Origin: an uncultured Bacteroidales bacterium
Lineage (GTDB): Bacteria; Bacteroidota; Bacteroidia; Bacteroidales; Muribaculaceae
DNA length: 5,733 nt
Reading direction: 5' to 3'
NCBI GenBank assembly: GCA_900554715.1
Contig: USIN01000126.1
Coordinates: 1 to 5,733 of the forward strand
A program made the position numbers and the translations under genes. Of this stretch, positions 1 to 5,440 are shown piece after piece (the stretch's first letter is position 1; each line of letters begins with the position of its first letter). The notes under the pieces were generated by a model that made no database searches, was not told the origin of the DNA, and was given only the letters and a program-made list of their open reading frames with translations.

Positions 1-823
1 TGCGGTCCGGATTGGCTTTCTTGCGCGCGTGGAATTTCTCTAATTCCGTGTCGAGGACGGAAGCGTCGGTGGCATCGATTGTCCAGAGGACGATGGCCGC
101 GCGGTCTATCGCCCCGATGGCACGGTCTATGCCCATCCGCTCCACTGTGTCGTCCGTGTCGCGGAGGCCGGCGGTGTCGAAGAAGCGGAACAGGATGCCG
201 TTGATCTCGCGGGTGTCCTCTATCACGTCGCGCGTGGTGCCGGGAATGTCGCTGACTATGGCGCGTTCCTCGCCGAGAAGCCTGTTGAGAAGTGTCGATT
301 TGCCGGCGTTGGGGAAGCCCACAAGACCGACATCGGCGAGCATCTTCAGCTCAAGTATTATGCTGCGCTCGATAGCAGGCTCGCCGGGCTGCGCATAACG
401 CGGTGTGCGGTTTGTCGCACTCTTGAAATGCCAGTTGCCGAGACCGCCGCGACCGCCTTTTAGCAGCTTAACCTCCTCGCCGTCATATTTCACCTCGCAG
501 AGATATTCGCCCGTCTCGGCATCGAAGACGACAGTGCCGCAAGGCACTTCGACGATGACGTCCTCGCCGTCCTTGCCGAAACTGCGTCCGCCCGAACCGC
601 TCTGACCGTTGCCGGCAAAGATATGGCGGCGGTATTTCAGCGGCAGCAGCGTCCACATGTTCTTATTGCCCCTGAGGATGATATGACCGCCTCGGCCGCC
701 GTCGCCGCCGTCGGGTCCTCCCTTGGGAACGTATTTCGCACGATAGAAATGACGCGAGCCCGCGCCGCCTTTGCCCGAGCGGCAAAGTATCTTCACATAG
801 TCTATGAAATTTGATTCTGCCAT
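1..823 (-). CDS. obg: Obg GTPase N-terminus joined in frame to an MnmE (TrmE) G domain, 3' end outside window
   Basis: The frame is open for 274 codons from the ATG at 823-821 and leaves the window at the left edge. Residues 1-160 are the glycine-rich Obg fold (SGKGGAGS at 16-23, GGPDGGDGGRGG at 35-46, LKGGRGGLGNWHF at 121-133). Residues 162-177 read LADVGLVG then GFPNAGKST, the Obg P-loop. From residue 180 the match switches to MnmE: NRLLGEERAIVSD, the G2 motif PGTTRD (194-199), and the G3 motif DTAGLR (216-221) followed by VERMGIDRA. Obg's own switch I (PFTT) and DIPG motif are absent. Known roles: Obg is a ribosome-assembly GTPase; MnmE modifies wobble uridines of tRNA together with MnmG. 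The gene starts five bases after the stop of the nucleotidyltransferase gene, so it appears co-transcribed. The switch lies in the coding of NAGKSTLL (about 287-310), a stretch both families share, so an assembly join is likely. The identity of each half is secure; the fusion as a real protein is doubtful. Confidence 0.85.
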   Translation of the reverse strand, partial: MAESNFIDYVKILCRSGKGGAGSRHFYRAKYVPKGGPDGGDGGRGGHIILRGNKNMWTLLPLKYRRHIFAGNGQSGSGGRSFGKDGEDVIVEVPCGTVVFDAETGEYLCEVKYDGEEVKLLKGGRGGLGNWHFKSATNRTPRYAQPGEPAIERSIILELKMLADVGLVGFPNAGKSTLLNRLLGEERAIVSDIPGTTRDVIEDTREINGILFRFFDTAGLRDTDDTVERMGIDRAIGAIDRAAIVLWTIDATDASVLDTELEKFHARKKANPDR

Positions 824-828
824 ATGCT

Positions 829-1917
829 TTATTTGTTTTTAATCGGACTGCTCATGGCCCGGTGGTGACGCATGAGCTCGCCGGCATGTTTGAAATCGAC
901 GGGCGAACCGACGTCTATCCATGTGCCGTTGATCGGGAAATAGGTGACGCGGCGCCCCGATGCTATAGCGTTCTCGATGAAATCGGTCGCATCGATGCGT
1001 ATGTTTTTTTCGAGTGTGTCAAGCAGGCGGTTTGAGAAAATATAGATGCCCGCGTTGGCATAATATGAATAGGACGGCTTCTCGCAGAGGCCGGTGACCT
1101 CGCTGCCCTCGGTCGTCAGGATGGCATAGGGCACCGAAATCTGATATGGCACGACGGCTATGGTGACGTCGGCATTCTCGGCCTTGTGTTTGAGATAGAG
1201 ATCCTCGAACGAGAGTGTCGTCAGCAGATCTGAGTTCATCACCAGGGTGTCGCCGTCAGGGTCACGGTCGATGAGCGACAGGGCGCCGACGGTGCCGAGA
1301 GGCATGCTCTCCTCGACGCACCTGACCGACACACCGGCGACAGGCCGCGCGAAGTGTTCGGCGATTTTGTCGGCGAGATAGCGCGTCGTCACGGTGATGT
1401 CGCTGATGCCGCAGCGAGCCAGAGCCTCTATGTTGTAGTCTATGATGGCCTTGCCGTCGATTTCGAGCAGAGGTTTGGGCACTGTCAGCGTCATCGGACG
1501 CAGGCGCTCGCCCTTGCCCCCGGCCATCAGTACGGCACTCAGCGGCAGGCGCGTATACGTATCATTGAGATTGATTATGCCGACGACATGTCCGTCGCTG
1601 TCCAACTCCGGCAGCAGCGTTATGCCGGTTTCCCGACAGCGGCGCATCAGCTCGACCTCGTCGTGCGGCGCGTCGCCTCTGAGCGCCTTGAACGCCGTGT
1701 GGCAGGCCCGCGCGACCTCGTCGTCGAGTGACATCCCGGCTGTCAGCGCGCGGCGTATGTCGCCGTCGGTCAGAGTGCCGGTGACGCGGCGGTCGTCGTC
1801 GACGGCAAAAAGGGTCATCTCGCGTCCCGGCAGTTCGTTGAGCTTCCGCAGGGCGTCGAGCAATGTGGCTTTTTGACTTATCAGATGTCGGTCCATATCT
1901 TTAAAACATTCAGTCAT
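829..1917 (-). CDS. ptmE: CBS-domain sugar-1-phosphate nucleotidyltransferase, PtmE type
   Basis: A 362-residue protein in two parts. Residues about 10-122 form a CBS pair (GTLTDGDIRRALTAG at 47-61; second repeat ending GIINLND at 113-119). Residues about 126-355 form a nucleotidyltransferase with LMAGGKGERLRPMT (130-143), the PKP motif (147-149), MNSDLL (227-232, the metal-binding D) and GTWIDVGSP (331-339). This architecture matches Campylobacter PtmE, a GTP-dependent GlcN-1-phosphate guanylyltransferase that makes GDP-GlcN for legionaminic acid. Neighbouring LegF- and LegG-type genes support that role, but nucleotide preference cannot be read from sequence alone. The start overlaps the preceding gene's end by eight bases, which suggests translational coupling. 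M8 (MDRHLISQ) is an alternative start that would remove the overlap. A mannose- or glucose-1-phosphate enzyme for another surface sugar is the main alternative. Confidence 0.85.
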   Translation of the reverse strand: MTECFKDMDRHLISQKATLLDALRKLNELPGREMTLFAVDDDRRVTGTLTDGDIRRALTAGMSLDDEVARACHTAFKALRGDAPHDEVELMRRCRETGITLLPELDSDGHVVGIINLNDTYTRLPLSAVLMAGGKGERLRPMTLTVPKPLLEIDGKAIIDYNIEALARCGISDITVTTRYLADKIAEHFARPVAGVSVRCVEESMPLGTVGALSLIDRDPDGDTLVMNSDLLTTLSFEDLYLKHKAENADVTIAVVPYQISVPYAILTTEGSEVTGLCEKPSYSYYANAGIYIFSNRLLDTLEKNIRIDATDFIENAIASGRRVTYFPINGTWIDVGSPVDFKHAGELMRHHRAMSSPIKNK

Positions 1918-2617
1918 TGTTAATGTTTGCTTCTAACAGCGCTTCGGCCACAAGCCAGTCTGTCGGCGTGTCGAGATCTATGCTGCGGCTGCGGGGCATC
2001 ACAAAGGGAACGCGCCGCTTGAATGCCCCCAGCGGCATCTCTCTTATCGAGTGCGGATTGATGACGTAGACCGCGCCGTTATATTCCCACGCCTTCGGCG
2101 CGTCCTGACGGCGCGTTATCAGTCCGTCGCCTTTCGAGACATGGAGATAGCCGTCGCCATCGGTCTCGAAGCAGTTGTAATAGGGGTTCGACGCGGCCTC
2201 GGTTACGCTGACGACCATGTCGAGGCTGCCATCGTAGAGGGCGACCGCTCCGCTGATATCATCGGCGGTCCTGAAAGGCGACGTCGGCTGAAGCAGCACG
2301 ACGGCCTCATAGTCAATGCCCCGCCTGTCGGCCCAGTCCATCACGTCGAGTATCACCTCCCGGCTGCCGACGGTGTCGCCGCCGAGAGCCGCGGGACGCA
2401 TATAGTCGGTCGCGAGGCCGCAGTCGCGGGCCACGGCGGCGATGCGTCCTTCGTCGGTTGAAACGATTATCCTGCTGTCGGGAGCGCCGGCGCCTCGCGC
2501 AGCCTCGATGGCATACGCAATCAGCGGCTTGCCGCCGAGCGGTTTGATATTTTTACCCGGTATGCCTTTGCTGCCTCCGCGGGCAGGGATTATATATAGT
2601 GCTTTATCTTTGTTCAT
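1910..2617 (-). CDS. legF: CMP-nonulosonate cytidylyltransferase (NeuA/LegF family)
   Basis: The 235-residue length is normal for single-domain NeuA, LegF and PseF enzymes. These transfer CMP from CTP to a nine-carbon acidic sugar, giving the activated donor used by surface glycosyltransferases. Visible signatures are the CTP-binding loop IPARGGSKGIPGKN (10-23), IVSTDE (51-56), LQPTSPFR (109-116), RRQD (169-172) followed by YNGAVYVI (179-186), and the C-terminal DLDTP (214-218) with its metal-binding aspartates. The gene overlaps the upstream 2-epimerase by four bases (ATGA) and the downstream nucleotidyltransferase by eight, so it sits in the middle of a coupled operon. Choice of legionaminic acid over sialic or pseudaminic acid rests on the PtmE-type neighbour and is inference. 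A KdsB-type CMP-Kdo enzyme is less likely, since the RGGSKGIPGKN form is typical of the NeuA group. Confidence 0.88.
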   Translation of the reverse strand: MNKDKALYIIPARGGSKGIPGKNIKPLGGKPLIAYAIEAARGAGAPDSRIIVSTDEGRIAAVARDCGLATDYMRPAALGGDTVGSREVILDVMDWADRRGIDYEAVVLLQPTSPFRTADDISGAVALYDGSLDMVVSVTEAASNPYYNCFETDGDGYLHVSKGDGLITRRQDAPKAWEYNGAVYVINPHSIREMPLGAFKRRVPFVMPRSRSIDLDTPTDWLVAEALLEANINND

Positions 2618-3792
2618 AACTTGAAATCGAGGTCATTGAATCGTTTGACATCATGTTTCTCACGGGCGAAACCCATTATTGCGTCGATCATCTTTGAAGG
2701 CGTGTCGGGCTGATAGTATGGATTGTCACAGCGTGCTGCGAGAGCCTGCATCTCGGGCGAGAGAGCCTTTTCGATAGCCGCGGCTATCTCGTCGGCCGTG
2801 TCACCGCAGTGTATCACCGAGCCGGCTGCGTCGCGCCCGCGCTGCCGTATGCCTATGTCGACCGTAGGTATGCCGCACGACGGCACCTCGACAATGCCCC
2901 CCGACGAATTGCCGATGACGACGTCGACACACTTCAGCGCCGACAGAAAACGTCTCATGCCGAGCGACTTCACCACCTTGACTCGCTCCGGATGCCTGCG
3001 GCCGAAGTCCTCGATGCGCTCGATGATGGCTGCCGAGCGGGCGTCGTTGTTGGGATAAGTTATCAGAAGGCGCATGTCACCGAAGCGTTCAAGCGCCTCG
3101 AGCATCGCCCCGCAGCGTTCGCCCGGGTCAGCCGGGTCGAGCGTCGCCGGATGAAAGGTGACCACCGCCGAACGGCCGCCGAAGTCAAAGCCAATGTCGG
3201 CCGACAGCTCTTCGCGCGACATCAGAGACTGATTGCCGATGTTCCATACGCCGAGCGCGCCTGTCGCGACTACCGACTCCGGGGCTTCGCCCATCTGTAT
3301 CACACGGCGCCGGTAGCGCTCTGTCTCGGTCAGGTGCAGCGACGAGAGCTTCGTGATGGCATGACGTATCGCGTCGTCGATTGCGCCCTCCGAAACGACT
3401 CCGCCGGCGATATGCACTATCACGATTTTCATCATCGCGGCGGCCGTCGCCACAGAGAGCATCTCGTAACGGTCACCCAAGATGACGACCATATCGGGCT
3501 TGAGCCGGTCGAAGACGCGGCCGAAGCCATCGAGACACTTCGCCATCGCCGTGACGCGCGACAGATCGCCGTCGCCCTCGGTCTTCATGTCGACAGTGGC
3601 GGCAAGCGGCAGTCCCTCGACGATTATCTCATTGACGGTCATACCGTAACGGGCGTCGAGGTGCATATTAGTGGCGATAATCATCAGCTCGACGTCGTCG
3701 CGGGCGGCGAGAGCATGGGCCAGCGGCGTCAGCAGACCCCAGTCGGCCCGCGTGCCTGTGGCAATGGCTATTTTCAACGGTTCGTTAATCAT
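2614..3792 (-). CDS. legG: Hydrolysing UDP-sugar 2-epimerase (NeuC/LegG family)
   Basis: A 392-residue protein of the UDP-GlcNAc 2-epimerase superfamily, NeuC/LegG branch. These enzymes epimerise C2 and remove UDP, releasing ManNAc or 2,4-diacetamido-2,4,6-trideoxymannose for condensation with phosphoenolpyruvate by NeuB/LegI. Seen in sequence: nucleotide-sugar motif TGTRADWGLL (12-21), GDRYEML (106-112), HIAGG (127-131) followed by SEGAIDDAIRHAITK (134-148), HPATLDP (214-220), GNSSGGIVEVPSCGIPTVDIG (294-314, UDP-binding half) and RQRGR (316-320). Position 132, where NeuC-type proteins usually carry D or E after the GG pair, is valine. It is the first gene of the operon, with its ATG only a few bases from a TAnnTTTG promoter. 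Its stop overlaps the next start as ATGA. Whether its product is the LegG or the ManNAc product is not decidable here; the PtmE-like partner favours LegG. Confidence 0.87.
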   Translation of the reverse strand: MINEPLKIAIATGTRADWGLLTPLAHALAARDDVELMIIATNMHLDARYGMTVNEIIVEGLPLAATVDMKTEGDGDLSRVTAMAKCLDGFGRVFDRLKPDMVVILGDRYEMLSVATAAAMMKIVIVHIAGGVVSEGAIDDAIRHAITKLSSLHLTETERYRRRVIQMGEAPESVVATGALGVWNIGNQSLMSREELSADIGFDFGGRSAVVTFHPATLDPADPGERCGAMLEALERFGDMRLLITYPNNDARSAAIIERIEDFGRRHPERVKVVKSLGMRRFLSALKCVDVVIGNSSGGIVEVPSCGIPTVDIGIRQRGRDAAGSVIHCGDTADEIAAAIEKALSPEMQALAARCDNPYYQPDTPSKMIDAIMGFAREKHDVKRFNDLDFKL

Positions 3793-3799
3793 TTAGATA

Positions 3800-3831
3800 C
3801 AAAATTAGTTACTTTTGATGATTTTGACTAA
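3800..3831 (-). promoter_or_regulatory. Leftward Bacteroidetes-type promoter for the nonulosonate operon
   Basis: Read on the minus strand, 3807-3800 is TAATTTTG, an exact match to the TAnnTTTG -7 element. A 20-base spacer separates it from TTAG at 3831-3828, one mismatch from the TTTG -33 element. Transcription would begin around 3792-3796, essentially at the ATG at 3792, so the message would be leaderless or nearly so. Confidence 0.55.
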
Positions 3832-3836
3832 CTTTG
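3805..3836 (+). promoter_or_regulatory. Rightward Bacteroidetes-type promoter for the lipoprotein gene
   Basis: TAACTTTG at 3829-3836 matches TAnnTTTG exactly. TTAG at 3805-3808, 20 bases upstream, sits where the -33 element belongs, with one mismatch to TTTG. The predicted 5' leader is about 30 A+T-rich bases with no Shine-Dalgarno sequence, normal for Bacteroidetes. It overlaps the leftward promoter almost completely. Confidence 0.55.
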
Positions 3837-3871
3837 TAGCCTCAAAAATATTTACGTATAAATACAACTCT

Positions 3872-4633
3872 ATGAAAATTACCAAATTCCTTGCTATCGC
3901 ATTTACCACCGCCATGGCTGCCGGATTCACCGCATGCAGCGACAGCGACGATCCCGTAGCCCTTGACATGGTCAACATCAGCGAAATAACCGATTTCAAC
4001 AGCCAGAATTATTGGGCCAAATGCTATGACATCTCGGCTACTACCATCAATGCCGACGGCTTCACATTCAGCCATGCCGCCGAGTCGAACGTCTGGGACG
4101 GCGTCGAGTATAAATCATGGAAAGGCTTCTGCCCCTCGCGCGTCAATGACACCAAAGACCACGCCGACAACTGGATTGACAACCAGTGGGCATGCAACAT
4201 CGAGAATCCCGACAATGCCATATTCTTTGTCTGCAACACAAACTCTGTTGTCTCAGAGAATCCCCTCGACAACACCGACTGTATAATCAGAAAGGCCGAC
4301 GGCACAACATTCGCGCCGTTCTTCATCTATGTCGCCAACTCGACCTATTTCTACTATGCCGCCAAAAACGGCACGGCTTTCCAGAGCGCTTTCACCGATA
4401 AAGACTGGGCCCGACTCAACATCGTCGGCGCCCGCGGAGGCATCGTGACAGGCAAGATCACCGTCAACCTCGCCCTCGGACAGCGCTTCCTCGACATCTG
4501 GGCCCCCGTATCGCTCGAAACCCTCGGCGAAGTCGACAGCATCTACTTCTACTTCGACTCAAGCCAGAAAAACAGCTACGGCATCACCGTCCCCACCTAC
4601 TTCTGCCTCTCATCCCTTGCCTACAAGATTTAA
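3872..4633 (+). CDS. Surface-exposed lipoprotein, DUF4465-like
   Basis: A 253-residue protein. The frame is open further upstream, to an ATG at 3815, but that start lies upstream of the promoter's -7 element. The ATG at 3872 gives a clean lipoprotein signal: MKITK, a hydrophobic core, then FTAC with the modified cysteine at residue 22. The mature end starts C-SDSDD, close to the acidic export signal that sends Bacteroides lipoproteins to the outer face of the outer membrane. The body resembles DUF4465: GFTFSHA (63-69), WKGFCPSR (83-90), DNQWACN (103-109), FIYVANSTYFYYAAKNG (151-167), a W-x-x-VSLETLGEVDSIYF stretch (210-226) and TYFCLSSL (242-249). DUF4465 has no assigned biochemical activity that I can cite; a beta-sandwich fold is plausible. 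It is a single-gene unit between its own promoter and terminator, diverging from the sugar operon, so no shared function is implied. The lipoprotein call is firm; the family call is from memory of its motifs. Confidence 0.8.
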   Translation: MKITKFLAIAFTTAMAAGFTACSDSDDPVALDMVNISEITDFNSQNYWAKCYDISATTINADGFTFSHAAESNVWDGVEYKSWKGFCPSRVNDTKDHADNWIDNQWACNIENPDNAIFFVCNTNSVVSENPLDNTDCIIRKADGTTFAPFFIYVANSTYFYYAAKNGTAFQSAFTDKDWARLNIVGARGGIVTGKITVNLALGQRFLDIWAPVSLETLGEVDSIYFYFDSSQKNSYGITVPTYFCLSSLAYKI

Positions 4634-4655
4634 GTACATCACTTCCAATAACCCC

Positions 4656-4693
4656 AAAACGGAGCTTCGCCCCAAAGGCTTAGCTCCGTTTTT
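4656..4693 (+). terminator. Intrinsic terminator of the lipoprotein gene
   Basis: AAAACGGAGCT (4656-4666) pairs perfectly with AGCTCCGTTTT (4682-4692), with a further GCC/GGC pairing inside (4669-4671 with 4677-4679) and a T run at 4689-4693. It begins 22 bases after the stop codon. The flanking A and T runs would also allow it to act on leftward transcription. Confidence 0.85.
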
Positions 4694-4748
4694 ATTTAGC
4701 CGGCCCCATATATTCTGAATATGTAACAAGCATACGCAGCCCTCTCGA

Positions 4749-4763
4749 GCAATCGTAGATTGC
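4749..4763. repeat. Short hairpin, 6-bp stem
   Basis: GCAATC and GATTGC are separated by the triplet GTA. It is immediately followed by a second tiny palindrome, CGATTTATCG (4764-4773). Confidence 0.6.
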
Positions 4764-4776
4764 CGATTTATCGTAG

Positions 4777-4801
4777 CCCTGACCGCCGCAGGCGCTCAGG
4801 G
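4777..4801. repeat. REP-like hairpin with C:C mismatch and GCA loop
   Basis: CCCTGA (4777-4782) pairs with TCAGGG (4796-4801), then a C opposite C mismatch, then CGCC (4784-4787) pairs with GGCG (4791-4794) around a GCA triloop. The ten paired positions make it one of the two strongest hairpins in the stretch. Confidence 0.75.
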
Positions 4802-4823
4802 TAACAAGCACCGTTATACATCA

Positions 4824-4842
4824 CGGCGCCTGCAAGCCGCCG
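4824..4842. repeat. REP-like hairpin of the same plan as 4777-4801
   Basis: CGGCG (4824-4828) pairs with CGCCG (4838-4842), a C:C mismatch follows, then CT pairs with AG around a GCA triloop. The layout (outer stem, C:C mismatch, inner stem, GCA loop) repeats that of the hairpin 23 bases to its left, although the stem sequences differ. Confidence 0.6.
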
Positions 4843-4877
4843 ATTGTAACATCGCCCACATATAGAGCTATAGTGCC

Positions 4878-4891
4878 ACCGCTAACGCGGT
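4878..4891. repeat. Short hairpin, 5-bp stem with TAAC loop
   Basis: ACCGC and GCGGT flank a TAAC loop. A smaller palindrome, TATAGAGCTATA, lies just to its left at 4861-4872. Confidence 0.55.
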
Positions 4892-4927
4892 TCCTCATCC
4901 TTCATATTCTTCTTTTACATGCACTTC

Positions 4928-4941
4928 GGCGCTACAGCGCC
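4928..4941. repeat. REP-like hairpin with TACA loop, copy 1
   Basis: GGCGC and GCGCC flank a TACA tetraloop. The copy at 4965-4978 has the same loop and size but a different, fully compensated stem. Confidence 0.65.
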
Positions 4942-4964
4942 TCGTACATGCCTAACGAACTGCC

Positions 4965-4978
4965 GCCGCTACAGCGGC
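4965..4978. repeat. REP-like hairpin with TACA loop, copy 2
   Basis: GCCGC and GCGGC flank TACA. Relative to copy 1 the stem has changed on both sides in step, so pairing is kept. Confidence 0.65.
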
Positions 4979-5055
4979 TCAATTGTTTATTACCAATTAA
5001 ATTGTATCACAGCAGCATCGCCATACAGTAAGGCCGGAGGTCTGCAATTTTGTTT

Positions 5056-5078
5056 CCCCGAGCGATGAACGCTCGGGG
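5056..5078. repeat. Strong 9-bp hairpin
   Basis: CCCCGAGCG (5056-5064) pairs perfectly with CGCTCGGGG (5070-5078) around ATGAA. No T run follows on the plus strand, so it is not a standard rightward terminator. On the minus strand it is followed by AAACAAAA, also not a T run. Confidence 0.75.
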
Positions 5079-5099
5079 TCAAGCATCAGCACAAGTTTA

Positions 5100-5126
5100 C
5101 AACTCTGGCGGAGTTGCACACGCCAG
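5100..5126. repeat. Two mutually exclusive hairpins
   Basis: CAACTC (5100-5105) can pair with GAGTTG (5111-5116). CTGGCG (5105-5110) can instead pair with CGCCAG (5121-5126). The CTGGCG arm is the loop and last stem base of the first hairpin, so only one can form at a time. Confidence 0.55.
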
Positions 5127-5170
5127 TCTTGCAAATTGTTTTGCCACGACATTTCTACCTGATTTTTCAA

Positions 5171-5199
5171 TTGAATTATAAAATTTTTTCATAAATTTG
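5171..5199 (+). promoter_or_regulatory. Bacteroidetes-type promoter for the structured RNA or leader
   Basis: TAAATTTG at 5192-5199 matches TAnnTTTG exactly. TTG at 5171-5173, 18 bases upstream, is a reasonable -33 element. The surroundings are strongly A+T-rich (5161-5198), unlike the flanking hairpin region. Transcription would start at about 5204-5207. No other TAnnTTTG site is visible between here and the gene at 5584. Confidence 0.55.
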
Positions 5200-5344
5200 C
5201 CATTGAGGATTTATCGGTTAAAAATAAGCGATAGAGTCGTCATTATCGCCGAGTAATAAACTCGGCAAAGACATAATAGAAAGCGTGTACACGACGCTCT
5301 TTCTTGACTATCTGAAACCTGGAAAATTTCAATCTTCGTCAAGA

Positions 5345-5440
5345 ATGTGGCAAACTGTAGATGCCTGTAGATATGTATATTTTACTAATGATTGGAGTGT
5401 GAACCCTTGTCATTGGTATGTTTACACATATTCTGCGTGA
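5345..5440 (+). CDS. Possible 31-residue aromatic-rich small ORF inside the structured region
   Basis: The frame ATG at 5345 to TGA at 5438-5440 encodes a peptide unusually rich in W, Y, C and H (MWQTVDACRYVY at the start, NPCHWYVYTYSA at the end). The same frame stays open upstream to a stop at 5225 but contains no earlier ATG. An open run of this length is not rare by chance, and it overlaps several predicted stems, so it could be a leader peptide, a relic of a longer gene, or nothing. Confidence 0.2.
   Translation: MWQTVDACRYVYFTNDWSVNPCHWYVYTYSA

Larger units (their letters stand above)
4694..5170. other. Non-coding, hairpin-rich intergenic stretch
   Basis: I find no credible protein gene on either strand: frames are broken by stops and no familiar protein motif appears. 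What it does hold is a dense series of short inverted repeats, listed separately, plus a 10-base direct repeat GTAACAAGCA at 4723-4732 and 4801-4810, and a 7-base TACATGC repeat flanking the hairpin at 4928-4941. Confidence 0.6.

Noticed and set aside
12..398. Plus-strand open frame of 128 codons opposite the Obg/MnmE gene
   Set aside because: It has no recognisable domain, is serine/arginine-rich as expected from the complement of a G+C-rich gene, and lies wholly opposite a frame with clear GTPase motifs.
2809..3831. Plus-strand open frame of 340 codons opposite the 2-epimerase gene
   Set aside because: It is long only because codon bias of the G+C-rich minus-strand gene removes stops on the other strand. 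Its sequence is R/H/A-rich with no motif, and the minus-strand frame has the full NeuC signature.
3815..3871. Upstream ATG start for the lipoprotein, adding 19 residues
   Set aside because: The added residues would precede a complete lipoprotein signal peptide, and this ATG lies upstream of the predicted -7 box, so the transcript would not contain it.
4026..4401. Overlapping plus- and minus-strand open frames inside the lipoprotein gene
   Set aside because: They are frame shadows, with low-complexity or motif-free translations and no separate promoter or context.
4749..5126. CRISPR array
   Set aside because: The hairpins are irregularly spaced and differ in stem sequence; there is no constant direct repeat with regular spacers and no cas gene.
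5288..5301. Fourteen bases (TACACGACGCTCTT) identical to part of an Illumina adapter
   Set aside because: The bases before and after do not match the adapter, and the stretch fits a local hairpin (AGAAAG/CTTTCT around CGTGTACACG), so chance identity is more likely than contamination.
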